64,000 nt of DNA from Ceriagrion tenellum (GCA_963169105.1 OY720641.1:80117496-80181495), one strand, 5' to 3'. Counted from the first letter of the stretch, positions 1-13,170 are shown. The notes: generated by a model not told the origin, from the sequence alone. A program made the numbers and translations.

Positions 1-373
1 CCCTTTAAATATATATGTTCGAACATGCCCCGACGTGTTTAACAACTTGCCACGAATATTGGGCATATTGGTACACATCTATTGTTTTAAGGAACAATTT
101 GTCATAACTTTATTAATCATAACTTTATTAAGAATGATTTTCTAACAAACGCTATTAATTTACGTTGGTGAAATGTGCTTCAATATCATAGCCCAATGGT
201 TTCATTGAAAATAGTTACGGTTAAAAATATAAAATTCCAAAGACAAAATTGTACCCAGCTGGCCCCGGTCTCCCCTATGGTATGTCAGTTAACATTAGTT
301 AATCGAAGATTAAACTGTTGCAACATCTCGATTCACCAGTCCTCTTACTTTAGACTTATTCACGTCAATGATT
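1..373. other. AT-rich intergenic stretch
   Basis: Nothing is recognisable here on either strand. The 66-codon open frame inside it has no family motif and looks like chance in AT-rich DNA. Confidence 0.5.
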
Positions 374-506
374 AACTCTACTGAAGGTAATCCAATGATC
401 TATTTTTTCTATAGGATTCCACATTTTTTGCTTCTTTTTTCATTCTTGTACAGGTAATCACCTCTCATGTGACGTAACTCACCTTTCCTTGTCCTTTTGA
501 AGGATA
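374..506 (-). pseudogene. LINE reverse-transcriptase C-terminal fragment
   Basis: Read on the minus strand, one frame gives RTRKGELRHMRGDYLYKN followed, after stops, by IIGLPSVE. The segment at 1518-1652 gives the parallel RKGEFRHWRDYDQYKS followed by VIGQPSAT. The pattern (basic stretch, Y-K-S/N, then an I-G-x-P ending) resembles the extreme C-terminus of jockey/CR1-type LINE ORF2 proteins, where a basic stretch precedes a YKNSFFPRTI-like block. Stops interrupt both copies, so neither is functional. The evidence is the mutual similarity of two independent copies plus the family resemblance. No RT catalytic motif lies within this short piece, so the family call is moderate. Confidence 0.5.
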
Positions 507-1517
507 ACCTTCAAAGTGACTACCCTGACACGACCAATTGTAGTTGCGGTGGTCTCCGCTGTCACAAAACTTTGGTATTTTTTTTATATCTCTCCAGTTC
601 TTGCAAAGATTTCGCTAAAGCATATTGAATGCATTTGAGCATCCCTTGTGCATTCGAGCATCCCTGTTTATGGTATGAGATATTCTCACGAAATATGGTA
701 TCTGTGTTCGACAATACTTTCCCACTGATGGAGAGACTTTGATAAGCAGCCTTCTTATTATGCTGATGAAAGCACGATATTTATCCATAACTAATGTGGC
801 AGGTTACGATTTGAATGCTAGAGAAAATCAAAATTCAAAATAATTTTTAAAGAACCGAATTAAACTGGGAAAAAGCTCATTGGAATGAAATTTCAATGGT
901 TTTTCCTTGCGCTAAAAATTAAGTTAAATTTGAAAATTTCCTGATGAGGAAATGTTTTATACATTTAATTATTTTCCTTACGGAATGACGATGTGATTCC
1001 TCGGAACATTGGCACATTCTCACTCTTCTACTTTTCTCTACTTTGGCCGTCAAACGATCACGTTAAATAACACGTCGCATACATTTACCAATTTTAAATT
1101 ATCTATGTTTCACTGAGTTGTTTTCTTTCTTTTTCTTCTGTCCTGGTGCCATTTCTTATTTTCATTTCCTACAATAAGTAATCCTTGCTGTTTGCCATCA
1201 TTATTCAAAATTAGCTTTATTCTGCGATGTCTGTCGTTTCTCCAGTATATTTTTAGTCTTTGTATCTCGTCTACCCTTAGGCCCTCTATCTTAAAGATTA
1301 TGTAATCAATCATGAATCAGTTTTCAGGACAAAGATTTTTTTGTCGACGATGTGGTAACTAATTCTTGAAGCTTATAATAACACTTAAAATGGAATGCAT
1401 TCTTAAAAAATGCCATTACATGTGATTATTAAAACTTATCCGTTGCCACTTTTACGATAATTAACGTGATTAGAATGTCATTTGATTTTAATCTTGGTTT
1501 TGTCCATCATTGTCGTG
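507..1517. other. AT-rich stretch, nothing recognised
   Basis: I see no gene, repeat or RNA signal here. A 67-codon minus-strand frame at 1110-1313 is lysine/arginine-rich and without recognisable motif; it is probably chance. Confidence 0.5.
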
Positions 1518-1652
1518 TTGCTGAAGGTTGACCAATCACCTATTCCTCTATCATACCCAAATTGTTTACTTATTTGCCACTCTTGTACTGGTCATAATCT
1601 CTCCAGTGACGAAACTCGCCTTTCCTTGGCTTACGTGATCCGAGGATTTTTC
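1518..1652 (-). pseudogene. LINE reverse-transcriptase C-terminal fragment
   Basis: This is the second copy of the LINE tail seen at 374-506, in the same orientation. The minus-strand frame reads SRKPRKGEFRHWRDYDQYKS, then a stop, then VNNLGMIEE, a stop and VIGQPSAT. DNA similarity to the first copy is clear around the two conserved blocks (CTTGTAC-GGT and CTC(A)CCTTTCCTTG on the plus strand) and weaker between them. The frame is broken by stops. It is a dead 3' end of a non-LTR retrotransposon, with the same uncertainty of family as the first copy. Confidence 0.5.
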
Positions 1653-3485
1653 TGAGAATCTTTTACCTCTTCAAATGTCTACAATTTAAGAAATATATTA
1701 TACCTCGCAACACTGCTTGAAATGCTTTCTATCAATCAATGGACCGGATATCTCCGGTAAAATGAAAACGTGAGAAGCCCTGCAGAATCCTCTCCCCTGT
1801 TATAATCGATTATATTTCATTTCTTTCATTCGGTTTTCCACGCTGTAGGTCTATAACTTTTTTAATGTCTGTGATCCGTTGCTGGAAGTAAGTCTGCGAG
1901 AAAAAGAGACATAAAACTTGATTACTATGAAGCCGAGTAGAGAGAATCAATTGATATGGAAAATCGCGTGTCCATTCTCTATCTAGGAAAACAAATATTT
2001 GAACTGCTTCATGCTGGAAGAGCTCTTACCAGTCGCATTCATCCTATAAGTCATCAAGTTATAAAATGCACCATGAATAGTTCTTCTCTTCTGTGTACCT
2101 GAGTTTGATGATTTAACTAGCGTTTTTTTTCGTTTCTGGATTTACTGTACATCTTGATTTTTTCTTTTTGTTAACTGAGTTTGTCATGTGCGCAGGAAAT
2201 TGCGAAAATACCAAGAGCATGTACAAATTTGTCTTGAGTCTTTAACATTTCTCTTAAAAACTCGGGACGACGGTGGATAATGAATGCGCTAAGCTTGAAA
2301 GTGAAGAGAAATTAACTAGAACAAAGTTTTGTAATTTTTTCGTGTATGGTATAATTACCGACGAGACTTGTCTCGGAAAAATCTGTGTAAAAAAGCAAAA
2401 AAAATGTCAGAATCTATTGGTCCGACACTAATTAAACTACATTCTTCTATTAAAATAGAGATGCGTGAACCTCGTCAAATTACGGGGTATACATTCCTGT
2501 AATGATTCCCAAACTCAGTTTTACGTCGTGGAAAATGGAATAACACAATTTCCTCCAGTCACGATTTCCCGGCTGCCTCATTCTTGATGAGAGTATGTGG
2601 TTGCCCAGATGTCTGCTCGTAAAGCTATGCGAGGTGTATTTTCGAAGGAGAAGTCGTTGTATAATATTCCGAGAAATAAAATCTAGTTTTTGCCAATTTC
2701 ATGGCAAAAATGGAATTCTTGGCCACAAGCTTAATCACAACCACGAGTTTTGAAAAATATAAGGCTCTGTAAATAAAATATGACGGAAAATACGAATAGA
2801 GGGCTATAGTTCACAGAATATGCCCACAAAGCACAGTCAACGCATAATGTGCTTGAATATTTTCAAAATTGAATTTCATAAAATTATTATGGAATTCTCT
2901 TCAAAGTTTATGGAATCGTAACTATAAAATTTAAGACGCGTGCATGAAGCACTGTCACTTTCTGGTTTTGATTGTATGAATAGAACTTTTTCTAAGTCCA
3001 GGTGGGACAACTGCGACTAAAACATTTCAGGTACCTCAAATAGAAAAGAAAACCATTACGCATGAATATTGATAAAGTTGTCCGAATTTTCCTCCTGTAT
3101 AGTTAACAGGTTGGAGATATAGGTTCGATAAGTTCCAAGTTTCATTGTTAAATCCTTTCCTATTCCATAAAAGGCAACGTAAGAAACAGTAATACCAATG
3201 GTAACCATTTCACATGCGTGAGCTTTTTTGTGCCTCGAATGAACATTGATCACCATTTCATAATCCTTCCACACGTACAAGCAATCGTTGCATGGTAATT
3301 TCACCGTAAATACTGCAAAAATACAGGTTTCAATAACTAAATGAAAGTGTAGATAAAACGTTTACGAGATTTAGTTCTTTCCTGTGGTGAAAGCACTAGC
3401 TGCAAGCAATTTTTATTGGCCGTCAGCAAAATTTCGAGAACATGAGGAAAAATAATGTTGAAATATAAGTTTGCTTACATATTAC
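1653..3485. other. AT-rich stretch, nothing recognised
   Basis: There is no recognisable gene or repeat. An 82-codon minus-strand frame at 3056-3304 contains no motif I know. Confidence 0.45.
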
Positions 3486-3709
3486 GCCGGCCCCGGTGGC
3501 GGCGGGGTAAAGTCCTCGCCTGTGAATCCGAGGGTCGCGGGTTCGAGTCCCGCCTGGGTGGGTTTTTCATCACCCAGGGCATGGATGTGTGTCAAGTTCT
3601 GTTGGTCCGGCCCCTGGAAAACCTGATGACAGGCTCAGCAGCCTATCGGGATTCCGGGGACATTTGGGCCAACAGAATCGTCCTGCAGCAAAAAAAAAAA
3701 AAAAAAAAA
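3486..3709 (+). mobile_element. tRNA-derived SINE with poly-A tail
   Basis: The head is tRNA-like. It has an A-box-like segment (GGTGGCGGCGGGGTAAAG, about 3494-3511) and a perfect pol III B box GGTTCGAGTCC near 3540-3550, framed by a T-stem GCGGG/CCCGC. A body follows with CTGGAAAACCTGATGACAGG and GCAGCCTATCGGGATTCC, and the element ends in an uninterrupted run of 19-20 A. A second, 5'-truncated copy of the same body lies at 53913-54007, which proves it is dispersed. The plus-strand 88-codon frame and the minus-strand poly-F frame over it are by-products of the SINE. I could not identify clean target-site duplications. The subfamily is not named. Confidence 0.88.
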
Positions 3710-5174
3710 GGATATAAATAGAGGAAATATTAGGTGGGATTCCGATGATAACCATGCCTGACGAATATCTTCATCGCGCCCTGTTTTGAACCTCGACGGA
3801 TCCAATTCAGCGCCGATACTCTAGAAACACGTGCATGCCATGATCTTACGTCGAGCTAGACTGAACACCAAGTGTTCCATCTATTCTTTGTTTTACAGCT
3901 GTTAATCCAGGATCCTTATTGGATACACCATAGTACACTCCTAGGTGTTTGTCAATTTCCCTCTAAAGACAGAATCGAAACATATAATGGTTGCGGTTTG
4001 TGTAATACACATCAATTCCGCTTTGAAATACCCAACTCCTTTATTATTCTAATAAAATTGAGTGCCTGAGAGTATGGCACGAATTTGTCTTCTAAAACCC
4101 AAGGAAAGAACTAAAATACTGTGACTTTAGTACATTTTGCCTTTGCACATGTCATTTTCAGCCACCAATTTTCCAATCTGAAGAAAAAACAAAAAAAAAC
4201 ACGAAATGCCTCCAATACATATCTCATCCGCTTGTCATAAAATATATAACTATTTTGACGGCCAAAACATGAAAGCACGTGATAAAAATTCTAAATATCG
4301 AGACGAACAGAGAATGAAAAATAAAATTAGACTGCGTCGCGTCGCAATTCATCTTCAAAAAATTCTACTGCAGTTCTTCAAAATGTTGAGAACGATATCT
4401 TCAAGGAATATATCCCTCGCTTTCAAATGGCAAAAATGAAAAAGATCAAAGTAATTCGAAGGCCAAGAATCTTCCCTTTCCTTAACTGATGTTCGCTCTC
4501 TCAAAGTACTCTATCAAATGAATTATTTCCTCCTACCTATTCATTTGTCGGCGAAGGCCAGTGCGTAGTGTATTGATGAAATTGCAGTTTTTGTAATTTC
4601 TTTTTTCTCCCTGTTAGTACAAGTTACAAACTAGGTAATCATCGTTTCTACTTCTTCCAGTTCATTAGACATGTTTTAATATCAACCGGGAAAATATGAT
4701 ACATTTAATTTGTTCTTCGAAATATTGAGTACCAGGGAAATTTATATTAGGCGCTCTCTTTCCAGGAATTGAGAATATTTTGAAAAATATCAAAAAATAA
4801 AATATTGAAAAAAAAAGGTTATTTCCTTTTAAAGGTGTAGGCTGAGGTAATTTGTGTCTTTTAGGATGCGTAATCGTTATCACATTCCCCAGGAAGCCCT
4901 TTCGAGAGCGGAAGCCATGACAGGGTTGAGGGAGATGAGATAAAATGGAAAGATAGTGAGTGAATGAAGCATTAACGGAAAGTCTATAGTCATTACACTT
5001 TCTAACGTTCTTTTTGAGTTGTAGTTACTAAAGTTGCGTCGGATTAGGAGACTTAATTAATTAATTAATTTGACTGTCGATCTCTCTTATTTTGTCGCCT
5101 TTATCACATCATAAGAAGTACGGTGTAATACGAGTTGGGTATGGGTTTTAGTGTGTCACCCTATACTCGCCTGA
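3710..5174. other. AT-rich stretch with a TTAA microsatellite
   Basis: No gene is recognised. A short (TTAA)n run lies at about 5053-5070. The small frames at 3872-4069, 4206-4439 and 4665-4883 have no recognisable motif. Confidence 0.45.
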
Positions 5175-5860
5175 TCTGAGGATTTTTAAAAAGTTATCTC
5201 AACTTAGCGTGTAGCCTCTGAGTCTCCAGCGACTCATAACAGAGCTCTTATATATGATATAATAAAGCTTGCTTCATGTAGTTTCCAAAGAAACCTACAA
5301 CTTTCTTATTTTGCGTTTTAAGCCTTTATGTGCATAGAAGTCTTGCGGCGTTGTTAGTTGTTCCCCAAAAAGAAAAGTAGTATTTCTCTTTGACTTTTTC
5401 TTCTTAGGATCTTCCAAGTGCAGAGCCTTCACACTGATTAGTTTCTTTAATGCTGCACCTCAAATGCTTCCTATCATTCCTCTCATGCTAGGCAAAAAGT
5501 TACGGTTATACCCAGGTATTTCGCTTCTTCTAGCTCCTTAAAATTTTCCCCTCTCCTTTTATAGTCATAGCGTCGCTGTGATTACCTTCGTAAGAGGTGT
5601 ACTACACTAAGGCTGAGCCTTCCACTCTAATGCTGTGCTATTTAAGCCCAATGAAAAAACTTTTGAATCCGCATATTTGGCAATTCTTTGGTAAGTTATC
5701 ACATTTTTCAGCATAATATAATTTTGTTACTGACACTTGAGCAGTGTCTCGTGTGTAAATTTTGAATAACAAGGGACCAAATACGCTCTCAAACGTGATG
5801 CCTGTTGAACAGTGTTGGAACACTTGCCGTTGATTACATCTTCTTGTCTGCGATAATTTT
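5175..5860 (-). pseudogene. LINE reverse transcriptase, decayed fragment
   Basis: On the minus strand the RT landmarks appear in the correct order from high to low coordinate. GPLLFKIYTRDT near 5775 corresponds to the G-P-L-L-F-x-I-Y-x-N-D palm motif. LYYAEKC near 5715 sits where the catalytic F/Y-A-D-D should be, with both catalytic aspartates lost. EEAKYLGITVT near 5510 is the K-Y-L-G motif. An LKK...DPKKKKSKRN segment at about 5385-5455 aligns loosely with LGFVKR...DEKVKER of the copies at 55995 and 61237. Finally AGCGTGTAGCCTC near 5200 matches the RRLHARL-coding DNA of the 61-kb copy. Frameshifts separate these blocks and the active site is mutated, so this is a dead jockey/CR1-like non-LTR retrotransposon, 5'-truncated. 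Confidence 0.75.
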
Positions 5861-7835
5861 TAATATTTATATGCCAAATCTGAAAGTTTCCAGTGAATGT
5901 ACACAAATGTTTTCAATCTAGTTTTTTTCATTATAAAACTTGTCGAGTAGCTTACTTTAGTGAACGTGACTTCTAATTTTTCTTCATCTGAATAATTTGA
6001 CTTCATCGGTTTCAGGATATCTATGAAAAGGAACCGGAGCTGTTTCGCACGATTAAATTTCCTTATTGTTGCAGTTTTATACCAGCTGTCCAGGTATGTC
6101 ATTCTGCATTGTGTGCACAAAAATGTTGTTTAAAATTTGTATTAGTGATAGAGGCCCGTTATATACTTGGCTTTGTTAGAAATGTATATTATATATATTT
6201 ACATTTTAACGCATTAGCCTGTAGAATTATTTGATATATCTACTTCCTGCGTTTGAGTCGTCTCATTTCGTCAGAATACAAACTCTAGCTGCACGCTCAA
6301 TGGCAACTCATCCTCTACAGAACTTTGGAATATACTTCATACCCAATATTTCAAAGCATAGCAAATGTTGCGGAAGACGTCACTTATTCAAATTACCCTC
6401 CAATGCACATTCTTCAAAAATGCGCTTAATGATCAAATCCAACAGTTAGCCATTATCTCTTCTTGAAATCTCTTGTGCTCTCCCGGCGAATCTGTCAAAT
6501 GGAGAGTTCTCGGGTCTCCATTTGTGTGAGTTGGTCCATTTTCTCCGTCAATTCGAGGTCCGACACGGCCCTTGTCTTCACAGAAGCGGAGGATTATGCC
6601 TTGAGAGGTCCAGAATTTGTAGCGGCACTGCCATGGCGGAAGGTCCTTTGATTGGTCTGAGTTTTGGCGCAATAATTTCCAAGTACGTTCCACATCTCTC
6701 AGAATCAGTAGCCATGCCGTACTTAGAAAAAATCGCTTGAAATGATTTTGTTTTTCCCCATCAGTATATCTATGGTTTTTTTCGTCATTCGGTCTTAATA
6801 TTTGGAGGACCGGCTCAACAACTTCGCACCCTCGAAGTTAATGTCATGGCTGCGTGTGATATCATGCTCAGCCTCGACCGATAATAATTATCACTGCATT
6901 GCTATTATTGAAATTGTATGGCGTAGGGTTTCGTAAAAGCCTAAGTACATTTTATTTCTTGAGGGAATGATAATTATTGCCTTTCGTGATCCTAAATAAG
7001 GCCCCAAAAATGCCACCGGAAAGCAAGATTTTAAAAATATCAAGTATTATAAAAAGCTAAATATATTTTACTCGACTTGGATCCGGCTTGGCCGCCTACT
7101 GAACTAAAGCCCGGGTAGCTCTTCAATATTTTCCTCTCCATGTCGTCAGTGACTCTTGAAGTTCCAGGGAAAATTGACTACTCGATTGTTATATATCCCT
7201 CCTTTATATTTGTTTCGAAAACGTGACGTGAACATGAACCATATCTAGGAGTGACAACTGCCTTGCATATTCTTCGCATTTCTTAATTTTGCCTACTTTA
7301 ATTTTTGAAAAATCTGGCAGGAATATATTAATGTTGTCTATAGTTTATTTGAATGATATTCTTTTCTAATATGACATTATTTTAGTTATCGTAAACGCTA
7401 GTTGTAAATTACCATTCATTCAGAGTTCCGCTTGGTGAAATATAACATTACGCCTGGCATGTAGTTATATCTCTTTTATGTGCGATCACTTATGCAATAA
7501 GTTGGTCATCTGCGACACACATAAGCATATTGTAGGAATAAAGACAATGGTTGTTTGATACAAGTGCATAAAAATATATAAGTATATTTAAAAAAAATGA
7601 CGATTAGAAGGATTAATAACTCGGCCGAGGTATTCCTTTTAAGTTCTTTTCAGTCAGACGTCATCTTGCAGGATTCCGGAGAATGTGGGATATCATATCA
7701 ATGAAGTAGTTAAAATCGCCAGGGTGACTTGGTCAGAAAACAAATAATGCCTTGGACAGTCATTATATGATAAATTGTAAGAAAACCTGGAAAATATGCT
7801 ACATATTAAGGATCCAAATGCGTATTCCGCTAATA
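5861..7835. other. AT-rich stretch, no gene recognised
   Basis: The most coding-like part is about 6433-6740, where three frames on both strands stay open and GC rises slightly. None shows a motif I recognise. The rest shows nothing. Confidence 0.4.
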
Positions 7836-9420
7836 CTAGTCCGTCAAGATACTCTTACTTCCATTCACATTCCAGGGAAAATTACAATCGCCTAAATTGA
7901 AATAGTACAGATTACGATTTGTGCACGCACAGTACTTTGAAAGGGACAGGTGACAGTAATTCCAGGCGAACGGCAATGCGTTCGTGAGAGCGAATCGGAA
8001 AGAATTTCCCGCAGCGACCGTGGTGGGCGGCAGGAGTCGCCGGGGGTGCCGCGGGGAGCGTGGGACGAACCGGTGTACTTTAACGTGGGTGGGGTGGACG
8101 CTAGCAAGCTGCCCTAAATGAATGTGTTCCAATCGAGTTGTCAAGTTGTTCTGGAATCCGAGGCACCCATCCCGACAACCCTCTTGATAGACAATGACCA
8201 GAAGGAGTGGGCAGTGTAGAGGGAGAACTCCCGGGCTCGAATGACCATTATCCCGTGGACTCGCAATTCACTGCTCATTGTAAAGGGGAAGAGGTATTGG
8301 AGAGGGAGGAGTGGGAACTCTGAGCCACCCCTGTAAGGGGTACAGAGAGAGGGAAGGAGCGGCAGGTCCCGAAAAAAACCAGAGGGGGGGGGCCGAGTTG
8401 AAAATTTAAGGCACCCAGGGGTTGAAACGAGGGACATGAGAGATCCTGAAAAGGGAGTCTACACACTAGGGCGTGGAGGGACGGTACAACACACAACGTT
8501 CCCTTTGTTCAATTTTTTGTTTCGTTAAATTTACGGTAATAGATAGAGAGAGAGAGCGAAGGGTTCCGGGAAGGGGGAGGGGCGTGGAAGAAAAAAGTGA
8601 CAGTCGAGGGAGCGTAAAAAAGGATCTTTTTTCCCCTTTTCGGCCTAACCCTCCACCCCCTCCTTTCTCCCTACTAAGGGGTGAAGTAGATAAGGTTCTC
8701 CCGCGGGTTAAAAAAAAATAATGATGGCACCCGCCCGCATTTTGATCTCGCGGAATGAGCCTGGAGATCGGATTCCACTGGGATAAAAAAAATTTAAAAG
8801 TAACGAAAAAAATAATTTCAGGGTTGGAAAAAAAGTGACAAGCAAAACGAATTCGGGGCAATGGATGTGGGCGGGCGGGGAAGGGGGTTGAGTTGTAGAG
8901 AGGGGGATGTTGGTGTGTGGGAGCTGGGAGTGGAATCGGATTAAAAAAGTGAAATTAGGGGGTTGGATTTGAGCCCGTGAGTTATAGACGCGAAGTGTAT
9001 TTCGTCGGGATTTTCGGGGAAGTGTGCGGCCGCGAGAATAAGGGTCGGGGGTAAACGAACCCAAACATCCTGTGGGGCCCGGTGCGGGGGAAACAATGAG
9101 TGCTCAAGGGGATCGGTCGCGTACATCACCCGGTAGTAGTTGTCTCATCTCTTTTTCATTCGAGTCTTTTTTTTATTTTAAACTCTCTCCACGAACGTAC
9201 GTCCGCTATCCGCTGAAGGAGCAACTCCAACCCCCTCCCTTCACCTCTCACCCTTCCATACAACCCTCCCCCTCATCCTGGCCCCCCCACAATTCCGCAC
9301 GGAGATAAATAAGGGTTGAGTCCCTCCCCGACGGTCCCCGCGAGAACAGGAGGTGAATCTGGCGCCCTTTAGAGTCGCCGAGTCGGCGGATTTATAAGGT
9401 TGGCTTGCAGCTACGAGGAA
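7836..9420. other. GC-rich, CpG-containing island
   Basis: The base composition changes sharply here from the AT-rich surroundings. There are long G-rich plus-strand runs (for example a G9 run near 8387 and GGGCGGGCGGGG near 8870) and many CpGs around 7980-8070 and 8990-9120. Several overlapping frames of 70-131 codons exist on both strands, but they are proline/serine/leucine-rich low-complexity translations of polypurine-polypyrimidine DNA, with no family motif. Such islands in AT-rich arthropod genomes often mark promoters or first exons, but I cannot find a convincing exon. An alternative is a repeat-rich or G-quadruplex-forming stretch. Confidence 0.4.
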
Positions 9421-12170
9421 AGAAGCAAATGAGAAATGTTGCCATTTTCTCCCATCCCGGCGGTGAAAGAAGTTTCACGTTTTATTATTGAAAATTGACA
9501 TGTTATCAAGTGAATAAAATTTGGAAAGCCCCTAACGGTGGGCCTTTTACGAGCATATGGTGGTCCGTTGACTATGAATAAGTACGGGTCTGCGGGTACT
9601 GCACAGCAGTCGCGGAGAAGCTAACTGAGTCATTTTGGGCACGAGCCACGCCAACTTTTTGTTGTTCTTAAAGATGTCTGTCACGCCCGATACGTAGCAG
9701 TGCTGATTGCTTTCGAATCATTCACACCTTGTCAGAGAGATTCATTTTTTAAAGAAGAATTTATGTACGAATGGGAGCTCTCAGAATTTATCCGAACGCA
9801 CTAGGAAGATCATTGATCATTTATATCTCCAGTAAAATTTGTAAAAAGATCTATTTCATTTATCAGCATAAGTAATGATACTGTAGGTGGGAAGGACTAG
9901 TGTAATTGTATTAGCGAATGGGTGTTTTTTAATATATTCACCGAATATTATTTTTTTTACTACTTAAATGAATTTAGTTAGCTTCCTGAACTTTTTGGCA
10001 GGAAGGAATGTACACAAATTAAATAGGTACTACTGAAACACGGAAATGTTTACTGGAGAGTACCAAAAAAGTTCCTAAGTGACCAGGTTATCTGTGAAAA
10101 TCTGCTAATAGAGAAGTTTAAAAGACGACCATGATTTTTTATAAAAAAGAGAATTCATTGACCGTTATAATGGCTACTTCTCTAATAAATTAAGGGGAAA
10201 AGTATTGGAGTATGGTTTACCATGTTGAAGGAAAATGCACCTTTTCATTCATGAGATTCTTTTCGGGATTTCAGTCAAAGGTTGACCCAAACACCATTTG
10301 AGAAATAAGCAAGCAAAATACGAACAATACGGAATTTCAAACCAAAGTTAATCGATTGAATTTGTGTAATATGTGGAAGTATTTCTTAGATCTCAGCCAC
10401 TGGCCTCAAATATGCAGTAGGCTTTTACTAAATGGCATATTGTTGACTATATCAATTACATTAGGAGAATAAAGGTGTCTAAAATGCTAATACAAGGGCG
10501 CACATGTAACCAGAGTCACTGAGGAGCGTGCATGTTGAAATACCTTATTGATATATGATTCAGTCGCATTCACTTGCAATAGAGCTAAGTAAAAAAGGCC
10601 GGTAAATGATTATATAACTACTCACTATAATGATGATGAGTTATTTAAATTCTATTTTCACCGGCGAAAAGTTTTCAGATTATTGCCAATTTTCCAAAAT
10701 AAACTGACATTTGAGCTATTTTAAACTTCCATTGTATTGCACAGGAAATTTTAAATAATTGAAAATATGCATATTGTTTTTTCCGAACATGTCATCAACG
10801 ATTTCAAATATCTACCCTGATTTCCCTGGGGATCGGTTCAGTTTTTCGCATGCCCTTAGATTATTTCATACACATGTTCTACACGTGGAATTTCACCTAT
10901 CAAGAAAAAAAAGAGTTTTTAATTTTTGCCTTAAACTTTTTTCGCAACCACAGTGTTTACAGAGAGGTCAGCAATACGATTTTGTATAATTCTGCATATC
11001 TTACACTCATATTATCATATTCGGAGAAATCCATCTCTTAATTGACTAAGGATGAAGATACTCACCATTAGAATTGGCATTAGAAATTAAACGCCATCGC
11101 TCTTTTGGGGTTTTGGCCAAGATATAATGTCATTTGTCTGTGATAAGCGGTTACACCTCCATTAGTTATGGTAAGAGTTTATATGATTACTAGCTGTGCT
11201 CGTCACGCGTTACAATGCCTCTTTTGCTTTCTAAGTAGGCCCACATATACAAAGGAGACACATTAACGTGTGCAAAATAAATGAATGACAGTGATTTTTT
11301 GTGCATTAAATTAAATTTGAAAAATTTTATTCAGGTCCTTTGGGACATGCAGTATTTTTTTATCTTACCGCCCTCTGCAAAATAAACAAATTTTTCCACC
11401 TCGTTAGCATGCTACATATAATTGACCATGTGTAAAGCATAGATTTTCCAGATTTAATCCACTCACACTGTGATTATGGCAATAGATGGACTGATATTTA
11501 TCACGGATATACGGGAGGATTGGGTTATTACTTGCCATTCGGGATCGTTGGTTCTGCAAGTTACAGTCGTTTCACTTTCGGTTGGATAAAACATCGGATA
11601 TAAATGTAAACTTATTAGGAGAAAGTTTTCGAAATGTTTTTACAAACTTAAGAGTGAGAATAGAGTAGAATCTAAAGTAATAAAAAATTGTGTCTTAGAT
11701 TCACTGAAGACATAATTTATCACTTTCTGTGTACATAAATAACTCTGAATCTTTCGTATATATCACTTCATATTCTATATTATTCACTCTTGATTGCACT
11801 CAGTGCACTGGAATAAATGAGCAGAAAAATCAGTGTTTCATTCAAATACTTTTAAAAAGTTTCCACAGCACTTGAAGGTTGAGAATATTTTAGAACATCT
11901 TTCGTCAGGGTCGTTTCTGTAACACATTCAGCATTCTCACCACTGTTTGCCGAGTTTTTCAGCGTTTCCAGTAATTTTATCACCAATACCACTGATAATT
12001 ACTTGAATTTGCAGGCCTTATACATCTCGAAGCTCTTATTTATTCTTCATAATTTGAGATACTTTTTCTCATAGTTGTAAACATTGATTACTTTTAGGTT
12101 GCCATGTTTTCACAGACACATATTATCACAAACGTTTCCCGTTGGACTACCGTCCCGTTGGAATGGAATC
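9421..12170. other. AT-rich stretch, nothing recognised
   Basis: I see no gene, SINE or transposon signature. The open frames at 10759-11041 are AT-rich and unconvincing. Confidence 0.5.
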
Positions 12171-12232
12171 GGAAGAATATTTCGCCAAATTATACCTGCT
12201 CGAGCAGGTATAATTTGGAGATATATTCTTCC
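12171..12232. repeat. 62-bp near-perfect palindrome
   Basis: The left half (31 nt, starting GGAAGAATAT) and the reverse complement of the right half differ at only two positions. There is no spacer, and the centre is CTCGAG. It can form a cruciform or a very stable hairpin. It lies 81 bp left of the hAT element and outside its terminal repeat. It may be a tiny foldback element or a by-product of replication or repair. Confidence 0.85.
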
Positions 12233-12910
12233 GTTTTCATTTTTACTTTTCATCTGGAAATGTTTAGAAGGTTTCAAAGCCGAAATAGATACGAGTTTTT
12301 ACATGCCTAAGGTTAGTGTTGCTGCGACACGAGACGTGTCGAGACTTGGGCCAGTCTCGTCTCAGCCCTGTTTTCTGAACTTGGGTATCGTTTCCAGTCT
12401 CGTCTCGTGAACTCCAGTCTCGTCTCGGTCTTGAGTCTCCGACGAGACTCATGTCTCGTTTCCTCCGAAATAAAGTACCATAATTTTCCATTTTTTTAAT
12501 CAATTAATAATAATAAAAGTTTCCGTAATTGTAATGGCTGAATCGGTACACTTGAAATAGTAATGAAATATATTTGAATTTTAAATGTATATTATATTGG
12601 ACACCGAATGCATCAAACTGTATGTACAATCAATGATTTTATTGATATTCAATGAATGAACTAGAAATATGAATCATAAAATTAGTGAAAAATGGCTATA
12701 TAGTTACAACGAAATGTTAGTACAGAGAAATCAACATACAGTTAGAATAATATAACCGTCAAATAATCTAATTGGTTTAAGAAAGAATGAACATTTCTGC
12801 TTCAAAAAGTTGTTTAATTAATTCTAAGGTTTGAAACAATTTAATCAAGATTATTTGTTTCTTTGACTGGCCAAATTATACGTCACTTACAAGTTCACAC
12901 TGAGTAATCT

Positions 12911-13170
12911 TCACAAAGATTCGTGGCCCAAGTGGTTTTTATACTTTCTCATTGTCAATAATGCCCGTGAGAACAATCTTTCCGCTAGAACAGATGTAGC
13001 GGAAATGCTAAGGAAGTCGATCGCCATTTTTGCCAGCACTGGAAAAGTTGTCTCATTTACCTTCCACCAAGTCAATATGTTTACAGTACTAGGAGATCTC
13101 GGTTATTGAAGATAATCATTAAGTTCTTTCCTCTATTTTTCACACTGGGATTACTGACTAGGGGTACATT
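12911..13170 (-). pseudogene. hAT transposase C-terminal dimerisation domain
   Basis: The minus-strand frame ending at the TGA codon complement 12911-12913 reads LTWWKVNETTFPVLAKMA, then IDFLSISATSVLAERLFSRA, then a basic tail with an HLGHESL-type end. This matches the hATC dimerisation region: W-W-K, F-P-x-L-A, L-S-I-x-A-T-S, and the E-R-x-F-S box. Just upstream in the same frame come ELNDYLQ, an in-frame stop, then PRSP. This is the expected E-L-x-x-Y-L-x-x-P lead-in, broken by one nonsense change, and another stop lies a few codons further up. In living elements this domain mediates transposase dimerisation; here it cannot be translated as one protein. It is too fragmented to have an ATG-started frame. 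Confidence 0.88.

Noticed and set aside
3455..3755. 88- and 61-codon frames on opposite strands
   Set aside because: Both are by-products of the SINE and its poly-A tail.
8466..9064. 131- and 118-codon minus-strand frames
   Set aside because: They are translations of polypurine-polypyrimidine DNA, with serine/leucine/proline runs and no domain.
12084..12410. 108-codon plus-strand frame
   Set aside because: It runs across the palindrome and the hAT end, so it cannot be one biological unit.
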